The notes beneath the pieces are model-generated. The model was not told the DNA's origin and did not search any database. It was given only the letters and a program-made list of their open reading frames with translations. Below are positions 1-7,494 of a DNA stretch of 64,000 nt, piece by piece; within the stretch, counting starts at the first letter, position 1, and each line of letters begins with the position of its first letter. This stretch comes from Levilactobacillus namurensis (GTDB lineage: Bacteria; Bacillota; Bacilli; Lactobacillales; Lactobacillaceae), in NCBI RefSeq assembly GCF_032197885.1, contig NZ_CP134159.1:1116001-1180000 (forward strand), in the 5' to 3' direction. A program made the translations under genes and the position numbers.

Positions 1-13
1 TAAGACTTGAACT

Positions 14-87
14 GGACCTTTAGCTCAGTTGGTTAGAGCAGACGGCTCATAACCGTCCGGTCGTAGGTTCGAGTCCTACAAGGTCCA
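14..87 (+). tRNA. tRNA-Met (CAT), elongator type
   Basis: Full cloverleaf with a perfect GGACCTT/AAGGTCC acceptor stem and a GACGG/CCGTC anticodon stem. The anticodon CAT lies at 48-50. The normal paired first acceptor base and the absence of three consecutive G:C pairs below the loop separate it from the two initiator copies. CCA is not encoded. It is the first of eleven tRNAs in one run; whether an rRNA operon lies upstream cannot be seen. Confidence 0.95.
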
Positions 88-123
88 TTTATTTGGACGT
101 TGGTGTCTAGTGTTATGTATTAT

Positions 124-213
124 GGAGGATTACCCAAGTCTGGCTGAAGGGAACGGTCTTGAAAACCGTCAGGTGGGTAAAACCACGCGAGAGTTCGAAT
201 CTCTCATCCTCCT
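124..213 (+). tRNA. tRNA-Ser (TGA)
   Basis: Class II tRNA of 90 bases with a long variable arm. Acceptor GGAGGAT/ATCCTCC; anticodon TGA in the loop between CGGT and ACCG. It reads UCA-type serine codons. Confidence 0.95.
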
Positions 214-223
214 TTTCCATCAT

Positions 224-297
<74 letters not shown>

Positions 298-301
298 TCA
301 T

Positions 302-375
302 GGTCTGTTGGTCCAGTTGGTTAGGACGCCTCCCTGTCACGGAGGAGATCACGAGTTCGAGTCTCGTACAGACCG
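302..375 (+). tRNA. tRNA-Asp (GTC), copy 1
   Basis: Acceptor GGTCTGT/ACAGACC with discriminator G; anticodon stem CCTCC/GGAGG holding GTC. It starts five bases after the initiator tRNA. An identical copy lies at 924-997. Confidence 0.95.
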
Positions 376-380
376 TTTAT

Positions 381-453
381 GGCTCGGTAGCTCAGTCGGT
401 AGAGCAATGGATTGAAGCTCCATGTGTCGGCGGTTCGATTCCGTCCCGCGCCA
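381..453 (+). tRNA. tRNA-Phe (GAA)
   Basis: Anticodon GAA in stem ATGGA/TCCAT; T loop TTCGATT. The acceptor strands GGCTCGG and CCGCGCC pair except at the fourth position, where T384 faces C449. Everything else looks functional, and it is the only tRNA-Phe seen here. It is the expected ligand of the pheS T-box leader in this window. Confidence 0.93.
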
Positions 454-471
454 TTGCTTTACTCATACAAT

Positions 472-542
472 GCGGGTGTAGTTTAGTGGTAAAACCACAG
501 CCTTCCAAGCTGTTGTCGCGAGTTCGATTCTCGTCACCCGCT
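472..542 (+). tRNA. tRNA-Gly (TCC)
   Basis: Acceptor GCGGGTG/CACCCGC with discriminator T; anticodon stem ACAGC/GCTGT around CTTCCAA, giving TCC. At 71 bases it has the short D loop common in tRNA-Gly. Confidence 0.95.
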
Positions 543-548
543 TTGCAT

Positions 549-623
<75 letters not shown>

Positions 624-628
624 TCTTT

Positions 629-716
629 GGAGAAGTACTCAAGTGGCTGAAGAGGTGCCCCTGCTAAGGGTATAGGTCGCGGAAGCGGCGCGAGAGTTCG
701 AATCTCTCCTTCTCCG
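629..716 (+). tRNA. tRNA-Ser (GCT)
   Basis: Class II tRNA with long variable arm. Acceptor GGAGAAG/CTTCTCC, discriminator G; anticodon GCT, reading AGC/AGU serine codons. Confidence 0.95.
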
Positions 717-743
717 TTGTAACACCATATCACATTTTGATAT

Positions 744-816
744 GACCCGTTGGTCAAGTGGTTTAAGACACCGCCCTTTCACGGCGGTAACATGGGTTCG
801 AATCCCGTACGGGTCA
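744..816 (+). tRNA. tRNA-Glu (TTC)
   Basis: Acceptor GACCCGT/ACGGGTC is perfectly paired. Anticodon stem CCGCC/GGCGG around CTTTCAC gives TTC. Confidence 0.94.
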
Positions 817-844
817 TTGTACCATTTAATTTTATTACTATTAT

Positions 845-918
<74 letters not shown>

Positions 919-923
919 TCAAT

Positions 924-997
924 GGTCTGTTGGTCCAGTTGGTTAGGACGCCTCCCTGTCACGGAGGAGATCACGAGTTCGAGTCTCGTACAGACCG
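924..997 (+). tRNA. tRNA-Asp (GTC), copy 2
   Basis: Identical to copy 1 at 302-375. The spacer from the preceding fMet gene has one more A than in copy 1. It is the last tRNA before the terminator. Confidence 0.95.
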
Positions 998-1003
998 TCC
1001 GGT

Positions 1004-1032
1004 AAGGTCTTCCTGTGGGGAAGGCCTTTTTT
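1004..1032 (+). terminator. terminator of the tRNA operon
   Basis: A ten-pair stem AAGGTCTTCC/GGAAGGCCTT (one G:T pair) is followed by a run of T, right after the last tRNA-Asp. The next 275 bases hold no gene that I can recognise. Confidence 0.85.
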
Positions 1033-1307
1033 GGTACGTCAAAATCCTTTTTAGGCGCTGAATCAAGGGTGTAAGGGGGAGCCTGGAACTCTAGCGGCGA
1101 AAATCTTGAGAACTTAGTATGGTTGACCCCCTTGCCCCCTAAGGTGAGTGGCGATGTGTCATTAATCATGACTATTAATTAAAATGATGGTACACTAATG
1201 GCGCAATGGCATTATCTAACGGGTCGTGGAAGTTTTCAGTGGTTTGTTGGTGTAATTTTGGTTACAGGCGACTAGTTAGATGGTCAAAACTTTAAGGAGT
1301 TGAGACA

Positions 1308-1517
1308 ATGACTAAGGAACTTAGCAATCAGGAAATTGTACAATGGACAACTGAGCGGCTTCGACGCCGTGGCATGAACCCTAAGAATTGGCAACTTATG
1401 GCGGTTTTGCTTGATCGGGAGGTCTATTTATTTGTTCCGAAATGCGCATCGATGAGAGCAAGTTACGGTTTATCAACGACACCGGGGGCAGCTGGATATG
1501 GGGAATTTGTGGGGTGA
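1308..1517 (+). CDS. small hypothetical protein, probably frameshifted at its 3' part
   Basis: A 69-residue open frame starting at ATG with a clear AAGGAG ribosome binding site. I do not recognise the family. The first 45 residues are charged and look like a normal small cytoplasmic protein. After residue 45 the frame becomes Gly/Ala/Ser-rich and unconvincing, whereas the -1 frame from 1442 reads on as a balanced tail beginning MRIDESKLRFIND and stopping at about 1540. Loss of one A from the AAA at 1440-1442 would explain this. The original product would then be about 78 residues. It stands alone between two terminators. Confidence 0.5.
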   Translation: MTKELSNQEIVQWTTERLRRRGMNPKNWQLMAVLLDREVYLFVPKCASMRASYGLSTTPGAAGYGEFVG

Positions 1518-1558
1518 GTAACCCCATGAAGGCCGGTTAAGAGAAAAGTAGATACTAA

Positions 1559-1596
1559 AGCGACCACTCGTCGATTATCTGAGTGGTCGCTTTTTT
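1559..1596. terminator. bidirectional terminator
   Basis: Eleven-pair stem AGCGACCACTC/GAGTGGTCGCT with T run on the plus strand. On the minus strand it sits at the stop codon of the convergent DUF2075 gene. Confidence 0.85.
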
Positions 1597-2737
1597 AGCA
1601 TTGATGGTTCAACAGAAATTCCCGTAACTGAGGATCGTGAGCATATAGGTACAAGCCATGCACGCCGCGTTTCATTAAGACGTTGATGGAATTGAGCACC
1701 AGTTGTTCCTTGATCAGCTGCAATTGGTGGGGGTCCGTTAAATCAGACCGGCGTTTGAAGGTCTCAACGTCAGTGTACTTAGCCAGGTCAATGGTCAGTT
1801 GACCATTTGCGGCTAGTGTAACTGGGGGGCCTAAGATCACCCCGACGTAATTGAGGTCAAATCCTTGGCAAGTGTAGATGGAGCCAACTTCGTTTATGGT
1901 TTGGGGAAGTTCCGCCCAAGGGGTTTGCGTATAGTTGTATTGATCCCAGGGGAGGCGAAACCGTCCCTCTTGAATGTAGTGTTTCCCACCATCGAGCGTT
2001 GAAGGGTAACCCGAGGTGGAAACGATTCGTGCCAGCCCCGTTTCCTGATTACGCTGTACAATGGCTTGACGCATTTCCTCGGCATCCGCAAAGATCCGTA
2101 AGTCATATTGGGGACCGCCAGAGGAAGGTACCGGACGTAAATCGTGGTGCGTGAAGGCGTTGATCCACCGGACTAGGGCATCACTGGCGTGCATCCGGAA
2201 TTGGTGTGTGAGACGGTAACGTTCGTGGGGGTATGGCGCCACGAGGTGTTCAAGCCGCTGCTCGGTCCAAAAACTCTTCATCCGTAGAACTTGAGTTTCG
2301 TCAAAGACGACCACGATGACTTTAGCCGTTTGCATTAAAGAAGCGAGTTGGTTGTCACCGTAAAAGTTATTATAGTGATCAGCTTGAGAAAGCAACAGGT
2401 GTGCTTCGTCGATAATCAGGACATCGGCGGAAGTCTTGCCCTGAGCAATCTGGTTGATCAGGGTTGTAGGACGTTGAAAGTCCTTCTTGTAGAGGTGGGG
2501 TTGCTGGCCCGCAATGGCGCGGTAAACTTTAAGAATTTCAGGATGGTTAACCAGAAAGTAATTGGTGGTGCCGGCAAGCGGCGAAGTGGGTTGGGTCCGG
2601 TTAGCACTCTGAACCCGGTTGAAGAGGTGGGCTAAGACCACGCTTTTACCGGTTCCGGCATCGCCGTACAAGCTAAAGATTGCAGGATGTTGTCCGTTTA
2701 TGTGAGAAGTTATGAAGTGATACATGTGTTGGACCAA
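1595..2737 (-). CDS. DUF2075 family P-loop ATPase (helicase-like), N-terminus disrupted
   Basis: The frame shows a Walker A motif GDAGTGKS (about residues 25-32) and a Walker B motif IIDEAH (about 108-113), typical of the DUF2075 group of superfamily 1 helicase-like ATPases; its substrate is unknown. The frame opens at a TTG at 2737 without a ribosome binding site, and family-like sequence (PLTPDQEH) continues upstream to an in-frame stop at 2828-2830 with no ATG, GTG or TTG. A second frame beginning at ATG 2838 or GTG 2820 gives a plausible N-terminus (SGLFNHQTQQLIK) and joins this one if one A is restored in the A-tract at 2776-2779. The full gene was therefore probably 1595-2838. It is a single-gene unit. 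Confidence 0.75.
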   Translation of the reverse strand: MVQHMYHFITSHINGQHPAIFSLYGDAGTGKSVVLAHLFNRVQSANRTQPTSPLAGTTNYFLVNHPEILKVYRAIAGQQPHLYKKDFQRPTTLINQIAQGKTSADVLIIDEAHLLLSQADHYNNFYGDNQLASLMQTAKVIVVVFDETQVLRMKSFWTEQRLEHLVAPYPHERYRLTHQFRMHASDALVRWINAFTHHDLRPVPSSGGPQYDLRIFADAEEMRQAIVQRNQETGLARIVSTSGYPSTLDGGKHYIQEGRFRLPWDQYNYTQTPWAELPQTINEVGSIYTCQGFDLNYVGVILGPPVTLAANGQLTIDLAKYTDVETFKRRSDLTDPHQLQLIKEQLVLNSINVLMKRGVHGLYLYAHDPQLREFLLNHQC

Positions 2738-2865
2738 GTGCTCCTGGTCGGGCGTTAATGGTAATTCAGGAGAGATTTTATTAATTGCTGCGTTTGATGG
2801 TTGAATAACCCTGATGCCACCTTTCTGTCAAAAGTCATACCGCCATTGTACCGCGAATCGTGTGC

Positions 2866-2895
2866 AAAAGAAAAACCCCTTAGTGCAAAGGGGTT
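2866..2895 (-). terminator. terminator of the HmoB/TRAP-like gene
   Basis: On the minus strand a six-pair AACCCC/GGGGTT stem is followed by TTTTCTTT, six bases after the stop of the gene starting at 3404. Confidence 0.75.
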
Positions 2896-2900
2896 AACAC

Positions 2901-3404
2901 TTACTTGGTCTTGGTTAGGGCAATGCGATGATAGCTTGCGGTGTGGTAGTGATTCGCACTAGTCGCGTAGATGTTGAGTGGTGTAAACTCCGGAGAGTTG
3001 CGCCAGAGCGAGTAAGCTTGACTGTCTTCCCAGATAGTCAGAAGACTGTAACTGCCGCTGTCATGTTGCTTGGTCATGACGTACAAAGCCTTCATTCCGT
3101 GGGGCAACAGGTTGCTGGCTAACCGGGTCGTCTTGGCTTCGAAAGCCTCGGCGGTGTGCGGGTCGAACTTGAAGTAGCTGAAGCTGTAAAATCCCTTCCA
3201 GTCAGTGGTTCCTTGGTGTAACCGTACCTGATAGTCTAGTCCAGCGGAAAATAGACTGGGTTGGTCCGAAGCATCAATCAACTGGAGCCCTTGATTATCA
3301 CCAGTCGAACTAGCGAGTAAGATTAACTTGCGGTCGGGGTGCTCGGCAATGAACTGCTTGAGAACATCGCGACTACCGAATGTGAATGCTAGATTTCTTA
3401 ACAT
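2901..3404 (-). CDS. HmoB/TRAP-like antibiotic-biosynthesis-monooxygenase-fold protein
   Basis: A 167-residue protein, the usual length of the TRAP/HmoB group. The C-terminal half has the features of an ABM-fold domain (DWKGFYSFSYFKF, then SLLTIWEDSQAYSLW near the end). HmoB of Bacillus is a heme-degrading monooxygenase and TRAP of Staphylococcus a membrane-associated regulator; which role applies here is not shown by the sequence. The ATG at 3404 is preferred because AAGGAGGG lies eight bases before it; an earlier ATG at 3434 lacks a site. It diverges from the MBL hydrolase gene. Confidence 0.75.
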   Translation of the reverse strand: MLRNLAFTFGSRDVLKQFIAEHPDRKLILLASSTGDNQGLQLIDASDQPSLFSAGLDYQVRLHQGTTDWKGFYSFSYFKFDPHTAEAFEAKTTRLASNLLPHGMKALYVMTKQHDSGSYSLLTIWEDSQAYSLWRNSPEFTPLNIYATSANHYHTASYHRIALTKTK

Positions 3405-3432
3405 AGCGGAATCCCTCCTTGTTAACACCTTC

Positions 3433-3438
3433 ATTATA
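3433..3438 (-). promoter_or_regulatory. -10 element of the HmoB/TRAP-like gene
   Basis: TATAAT on the minus strand, about 30 bases before the chosen start. No good -35 element is seen at 16-18 bases; a short CCCC/GGGG inverted repeat lies just upstream. Confidence 0.45.
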
Positions 3439-3465
3439 CCCCGTTTTTTGGGGAAACCTGAAACG

Positions 3466-3494
3466 TTTACACCTCCGAATAGACGCGCTAAACT
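3466..3494 (+). promoter_or_regulatory. promoter of the MBL hydrolase gene
   Basis: TTTACA, 17-base spacer, TAAACT, about 30 bases upstream of the start codon. The -35 overlaps a symmetric GAAACGTTT sequence resembling, but one base shorter than, a CcpA cre site. Confidence 0.6.
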
Positions 3495-3525
3495 AGAGAG
3501 AAAAGATTCATGAAAGGGTGATCTG

Positions 3526-4263
3526 ATGGAATTAACAGTTTTAGGATGCTACGGCGGCTATCCGTATAATGGGGTGGGAACCAGTAGCTACTTGGTGACT
3601 AGTGGGGACTACCACTTGTTATTGGATTGCGGGAGTGGCGCATTGACGGCGTTACAGCGTTATCTTGACCCCTTACAGCTGGATGCGGTCTTACTGACCC
3701 ACTATCATCACGACCATACTGCTGATGTGGGCGTTCTGCAGTATCTTTGGCAGTTGGCTCCAGGGACCAAAAAAGAACCGGTCTTGCCTATTTATGGTCA
3801 TCAAGAGGATGCTCAGGCCTTCGCAGGATTGACTTGGCCCCATGCAACGGAAGGGCACGCTTACCAACCTGATCAAGCGTTGACGTTGGGCCCACTGACC
3901 ATCACGTTTGGGCCGACTCATCATCCGGTTCCGGCGTATGCGCCCATCATCACGGAGACGACTACGGGACGCCGGTTAGCCTTTACGGCGGATACAGCCG
4001 CCTTTCCCGAGCTCAGTACTTGGGCGCAACACGCGGATGTTTTGCTGGCGGATACTAACTTCTACGCGGATCATCAGGGAACGGCCTGGCATTTGACATC
4101 CACTCAAGCAGGACAACTGGCCCAAGATGCGCAGGTTGGGCGGTTACTTTTAACGCATTTACCACAAACGGGACAATTATCACAATTGGCCGCGGAAGCG
4201 CAAACCGCTGCCGGGAAAGTACCCGTTAACGTTGTCCATGCAGGGACTACTTATCGTATTTAA
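3526..4263 (+). CDS. MBL-fold metallo-hydrolase (YhfI-like)
   Basis: A 245-residue protein of the metallo-beta-lactamase fold. The zinc-binding signature HYHHDH is at residues 59-64, with further metal-ligand candidates in the FTADTAAF region and LLLTHLP near the C-terminus. The overall layout resembles the small RNase Z-like hydrolases such as B. subtilis YhfI, whose substrate is unknown. The ATG follows AAAGGGTGATCTG. It is a monocistronic gene divergent from the HmoB/TRAP-like gene. Confidence 0.85.
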   Translation: MELTVLGCYGGYPYNGVGTSSYLVTSGDYHLLLDCGSGALTALQRYLDPLQLDAVLLTHYHHDHTADVGVLQYLWQLAPGTKKEPVLPIYGHQEDAQAFAGLTWPHATEGHAYQPDQALTLGPLTITFGPTHHPVPAYAPIITETTTGRRLAFTADTAAFPELSTWAQHADVLLADTNFYADHQGTAWHLTSTQAGQLAQDAQVGRLLLTHLPQTGQLSQLAAEAQTAAGKVPVNVVHAGTTYRI

Positions 4264-4319
4264 CGGTCATGGGTATCAAATAATTTCTAATAAAGGCTTC
4301 CCTTTTAACTTAAACATGA

Positions 4320-4325
4320 TATAAT
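4320..4325 (+). promoter_or_regulatory. extended -10 promoter of spx
   Basis: TGATATAAT (TGn plus TATAAT), 41 bases before the spx start. The -35 region is weak, which the TG extension can offset. Confidence 0.65.
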
Positions 4326-4366
4326 GGTATCTATTAAATATAAGTTATATAAGGGAGGATTTACAA

Positions 4367-4774
4367 ATGACTGTGACACTGTTTACGACGCCTAGTTGCT
4401 CGTCCTGCCGGAAGGCTCGCCTTTGGTTAGAGGACCATGGAATCGCATATCGAGAACAGAATATTTTTGTGACCCCCCTCAAAGCAGCGGATATTAAGGC
4501 CATCCTGCGGTTGACTGAGGAAGGCACGGAAGAGATCATCTCGAAGCGGTCCCAGGCCTACCAACAATTAGGCACTCAGCTGGAGGAGTTACCCTTAGGT
4601 GACTTGTTTGACCTGATTCGCCGACACCCGGGAATCTTACGGCGGCCCATCGTCATGGATGACCGCCGGTTACAGGTGGGCTTTAACGAAGAAGAAATTC
4701 GGCGTTTCTTACCGCGTTCGGTCCGAATTCAAGCCTTACAGACTGCCCAACGTTTAGCGAATGGACAAAAATAA
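4367..4774 (+). CDS. spx: transcriptional regulator Spx
   Basis: A 135-residue ArsC/Spx-family protein. The redox switch CSSC is at residues 11-14 and the RPI motif with its conserved Arg at 92-95, both diagnostic of Spx, which binds the RNA polymerase alpha C-terminal domain and redirects transcription under thiol stress. ATG follows AAGGGAGG. The next gene is mecA, whose product is the adaptor family that in Firmicutes delivers substrates to ClpCP; this pairing fits regulated Spx or competence-factor turnover. A moderate terminator lies between the two genes. Confidence 0.93.
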   Translation: MTVTLFTTPSCSSCRKARLWLEDHGIAYREQNIFVTPLKAADIKAILRLTEEGTEEIISKRSQAYQQLGTQLEELPLGDLFDLIRRHPGILRRPIVMDDRRLQVGFNEEEIRRFLPRSVRIQALQTAQRLANGQK

Positions 4775-4792
4775 GATGAATTAGTTGCATCT

Positions 4793-4834
4793 AACTGGAT
4801 TTGTGGGAAAATACTACTTGCAGTCCAGTTTTTT
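4793..4834 (+). terminator. possible terminator after spx
   Basis: AACTGGA and TCCAGTT form a seven-pair stem with a 24-base loop, then TTTT. The loop is long, so strength is uncertain. Confidence 0.5.
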
Positions 4835-4845
4835 GTGAGCATTGC

Positions 4846-4873
4846 TTTACAAGCCCACAAAAACGGTTAGAAT
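4846..4873 (+). promoter_or_regulatory. promoter of mecA
   Basis: TTTACA, 16-base spacer, TAGAAT, ending 45 bases before the mecA start. Confidence 0.65.
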
Positions 4874-4918
4874 GAGTAACAAGGACAATACCCAACCCAC
4901 GAGAAAGGGGTGTTATTC

Positions 4919-5662
4919 ATGGAAATGGAACGAATCAATGAGAATACGATTCGGGTGGTTATTGGTAATGACGACCTCAGTGAACGTGGAATCACTGTGT
5001 TGGATTTGCTGGGTAACCACAAGCAAATCGAAAGTTTCTTCTATAGTATCTTAGAGGAAGTCGACGTTGATCATCAATTCCAAGACAACGATGCGGTGAC
5101 GTTTCAAGTCTTACCAAATCGTAATGGTCTGGAACTGTTTATCAGCAAGAACGTCGATCCCGACGCGCCAGTTGACGATGAACAGGCTGATACCAGCGTA
5201 GACGCCGATCACCCCGATCAAGTGTCGGATCAGATTAAAGAACACTTACTCGGTAAAGATGGTCGTCGGAAGAACGTCTTTTCTGCGATGGCGGAAGCGA
5301 GTCGGCGGAATGCGGCGAGCGAGAGTAACGACGTTGCGGATTATCTGAATGATGATGGTCAACCGACTGTCTCCCAAGTTGTGCGGTTACACGCCTTCGA
5401 GGACATGATTAGTCTGGCCCGGGTCCTGCACTTAGATAGTGCGGCCTCGAACCTCTATCAGTACAACGGCGATTACTACTTAGAATTGATTTTCTTTACA
5501 AATGAAACTTCACGAGAAGCCATCAAGGACGATATGTCAGTGGCTTATGAGTACGCTGACCGGTCTAAGGTGGCCCCAGATGTCCTGGCAGAGCATGGCA
5601 AGTTAGTCATGGAGCACTCGGCACTGGAGTTGACACGGTACTACTTTTTAGACGCTAAATAG
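4919..5662 (+). CDS. mecA: adaptor protein MecA
   Basis: A 247-residue MecA family adaptor that presents substrates to the ClpC ATPase. The N-terminal substrate-binding segment (MEMERINENTIRVVI, DLSERGITVLDLLG) and the C-terminal ClpC-binding domain (FEDMISLARVLHL through ARYYFLDAK-like end) are recognisable, separated by an acidic linker at about residues 80-130. I choose ATG 4919 because AAAGGGG is eight bases upstream; a GTG at 4910 touches that site. The gene has its own promoter and a strong terminator. Confidence 0.92.
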   Translation: MEMERINENTIRVVIGNDDLSERGITVLDLLGNHKQIESFFYSILEEVDVDHQFQDNDAVTFQVLPNRNGLELFISKNVDPDAPVDDEQADTSVDADHPDQVSDQIKEHLLGKDGRRKNVFSAMAEASRRNAASESNDVADYLNDDGQPTVSQVVRLHAFEDMISLARVLHLDSAASNLYQYNGDYYLELIFFTNETSREAIKDDMSVAYEYADRSKVAPDVLAEHGKLVMEHSALELTRYYFLDAK

Positions 5663-5673
5663 TTTAAATTTTA

Positions 5674-5718
5674 AAAAAGACTAGATGTTCGCTGAAAAAG
5701 TGAACACCTAGTCTTTTT
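5674..5718. terminator. bidirectional terminator after mecA
   Basis: Stem AAAAGACTAG-A-TGTTC pairing with GAACA-C-CTAGTCTTTT, flanked by A and T runs, between two converging genes. Confidence 0.85.
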
Positions 5719-5962
5719 ATTTAGCCGACGATTCACTTAAATGGTCCAGCAGAGCGACGCTTAAATGGCCAATCAGCGCTTGATTGTATTGCATACCAGC
5801 AGATTGAAATTGAGCGATGGCCAGCACTTGTTCCTTGGTGAACCCGGCTTTAATCAACCCGTTGATGCTAGTGGACATCGCGGCCTGTTGCTCCTTTTCC
5901 GTTTGGGCGATGCCAGCCTGTAGGGCGGCTTGAATGAACTTGGCATTTTCTTGATGGGACAT
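5717..5962 (-). CDS. small helical hypothetical protein
   Basis: An 81-residue protein read from ATG with AGGAGG eight bases upstream. The sequence is rich in Ala, Gln and Leu and probably all helical, with a segment SINGLIKAGFTKEQVLAIAQF suggestive of a helix-turn-helix-like hairpin, though not a recognised DNA-binding motif. No membrane segment or signal peptide. It is a single-gene unit sharing the mecA terminator. I do not recognise the family. Confidence 0.75.
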   Translation of the reverse strand: MSHQENAKFIQAALQAGIAQTEKEQQAAMSTSINGLIKAGFTKEQVLAIAQFQSAGMQYNQALIGHLSVALLDHLSESSAK

Positions 5963-6063
5963 AAAATCAACCTCCTAAAGATTAAACTTAGTGTAGCATA
6001 GAATTTCCTTAGCGGGTATTCCCGGGGAACGTTGTAGTGATGGTTGTTCTTTTTAGAAAGCGG

Positions 6064-6092
6064 TTACATAATTTGCTAGTGGGTCGTATAAT
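6064..6092 (+). promoter_or_regulatory. promoter of the SDR gene
   Basis: TTACAT, 17-base spacer, TATAAT, ending 22 bases before the ATG. Confidence 0.6.
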
Positions 6093-6114
6093 TAAACCTA
6101 AAAGGAGTGGTTAG

Positions 6115-6831
6115 ATGTCAGAGTTAACGGGAAAAGTCGCCATTGTGACGGGTGGATCTTCTGGAATCGGCCTGGCAACTTGTCAACGATTGGTTAAAGA
6201 TGGAGCCATTGCCGTTTCGGCGGATCTCGAGGCCCCGGAGGATTCTCGAATCAAGTTTGTGAAGACAGACGTTACTGACCAACGCTCATTGCAGAACTTG
6301 GTGGAAACCGTGGTGCGCCAGTATCATCAGATTGATATTTTGGTGGCTAATGCGGGGATCACCGAGCATAAAGCGGGAGTCGCCGACTTAGACGTGGCCA
6401 ATTGGCAACGGGTCATCGATGTTGATTTGACCGGAGTTGTCTTGACCGATAAGTACGTGGTCCAACAGATGGTTAAGCAACGGAGTGGCAGCGTCATCAA
6501 CATGAGCTCCATTTTAGGCGTCGTGGGAGCGGCCAACTCGCAGGCTTATTCGGCTGCCAAAGCCGGGGTGGCGAACTTTACCCGGTCACAAGCCGTGACT
6601 TACGCACCACAGGGGATCCGCTTCAACGCCGTGGCGCCGGGCTACGTGAACACGCCGCTACTTCAGACACTGCCGAGTGACGTCACGGATAGCATGGTCG
6701 CCAAGATGCCCGTGGGCCGGTTAGCCGAGCCATCTGAAATTGCGAACGTGATTGCCTTCTTAGCCAGCGATGATGCGTCGATTGTGACGGGTGCAGTGAT
6801 CAACGCTGACGGCGGGTACACCGCACAATAA
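6115..6831 (+). CDS. SDR family NAD(P)-dependent oxidoreductase (FabG-like)
   Basis: A 238-residue classical short-chain dehydrogenase/reductase. The cofactor motif TGGSSGIG is at residues 12-19, NAG at 79-81, and the catalytic Ser131/132, Tyr145 and Lys149 (YSAAK) are present. The C-terminal GGYTAQ end is typical of the FabG branch. The gene is alone and not in a fatty-acid cluster, so it is more likely a 3-oxoacyl reductase-like or diacetyl/acetoin-type reductase of unknown substrate than the housekeeping FabG. ATG follows AAAAGGAG. Confidence 0.85.
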   Translation: MSELTGKVAIVTGGSSGIGLATCQRLVKDGAIAVSADLEAPEDSRIKFVKTDVTDQRSLQNLVETVVRQYHQIDILVANAGITEHKAGVADLDVANWQRVIDVDLTGVVLTDKYVVQQMVKQRSGSVINMSSILGVVGAANSQAYSAAKAGVANFTRSQAVTYAPQGIRFNAVAPGYVNTPLLQTLPSDVTDSMVAKMPVGRLAEPSEIANVIAFLASDDASIVTGAVINADGGYTAQ

Positions 6832-6848
6832 CTTTAGACCTAGTGGTT

Positions 6849-6885
6849 AAAAAGACTGAGACGCTCACGACGGCTCAGTCTTTTT
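6849..6885 (+). terminator. terminator of the SDR gene
   Basis: Stem AAAAGACTGAG/CTCAGTCTTTT with T run. Confidence 0.85.
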
Positions 6886-6890
6886 GAACG

Positions 6891-6920
6891 CAAAACGGCA
6901 TCCCGCAACAGGGGATGCCG
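6891..6920 (-). terminator. terminator of mnmM
   Basis: Nine-pair stem CGGCATCCC/GGGATGCCG followed on the minus strand by TTTTG, just past the mnmM stop. Confidence 0.75.
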
Positions 6921-6927
6921 AGTGCAA

Positions 6928-7494
6928 TTAACGTCGTTCAATGGCCAATAGGTAGGGTGGCGTGTGCACCTGATTGATGAACCCATACTGTAAGACTTGG
7001 TAGGTCTTTTGGGGAAGGGCCGCACAGAATTGGTGGACGGCTTGTGCTTCCGTAGCGCCACCGGGATGACCGGCGTAGACGACCAGGATGACCCGCCCGC
7101 CACGCGGTAGGTGCGGAAGTAAGGCCTTGACCGCGGTGAGCGTGGTGGGGGCGTGGGTGATTTTGGTCTTATCACTCCCAGGAAGGTAGCCCAGGTTGAA
7201 GATTGCGGCGGCCACGGTTTGGTCCGGTGCTAAATAGTCAGCAACGTGTTCGTGACCGACGTGGTGTAAGCTGACCCGGGACTGTTGGCCGGTGAGGGTC
7301 AATTGTGTTTGGGTGTGCGCTAAGGCGACAGCTTGAACGTCAAAGCCGATGACGTGGCCGGTGGGGCCCACCAACTGAGCGAGAAATAGCGTGTCGTGTC
7401 CGTTACCTACAGTGGCGTCAACCACCGTGGCTCCTGGGTAGACGCAAGCTTCTAAAAGGGTATGACTATAGGTTAAAGCGTTTGGTAAATTCAT
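6928..7494 (-). CDS. mnmM: tRNA (mnm5s2U34)-methyltransferase MnmM (YtqB)
   Basis: A 188-residue class I SAM-dependent methyltransferase. The SAM motif VVDATVGNGHDTLFLA (about residues 24-39), the acidic GFDVQ that follows, and FNLGYLPGSDK plus VVYAGHPGG are the hallmark segments of the YtqB family. MnmM methylates nm5s2U34 to mnm5s2U34 in the wobble position of several tRNAs. The start codon overlaps the stop of the upstream PAP2 gene by one base (TAATG), so the two are co-transcribed. In Bacillus ytqB also lies next to leuS, as here. Confidence 0.88.
   Translation of the reverse strand: MNLPNALTYSHTLLEACVYPGATVVDATVGNGHDTLFLAQLVGPTGHVIGFDVQAVALAHTQTQLTLTGQQSRVSLHHVGHEHVADYLAPDQTVAAAIFNLGYLPGSDKTKITHAPTTLTAVKALLPHLPRGGRVILVVYAGHPGGATEAQAVHQFCAALPQKTYQVLQYGFINQVHTPPYLLAIERR

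Noticed and set aside
1214..1281. Distant inverted repeat ATCTAAC/GTTAGAT before the small gene at 1308
   Set aside because: Seven pairs over a 54-base loop with no supporting structure; likely chance.
3459..3471. Possible CcpA cre site, TGAAACGTTTACA, at the HmoB/MBL divergent promoters
   Set aside because: One base shorter than the cre consensus, so half-site spacing is wrong; not strong enough to call.
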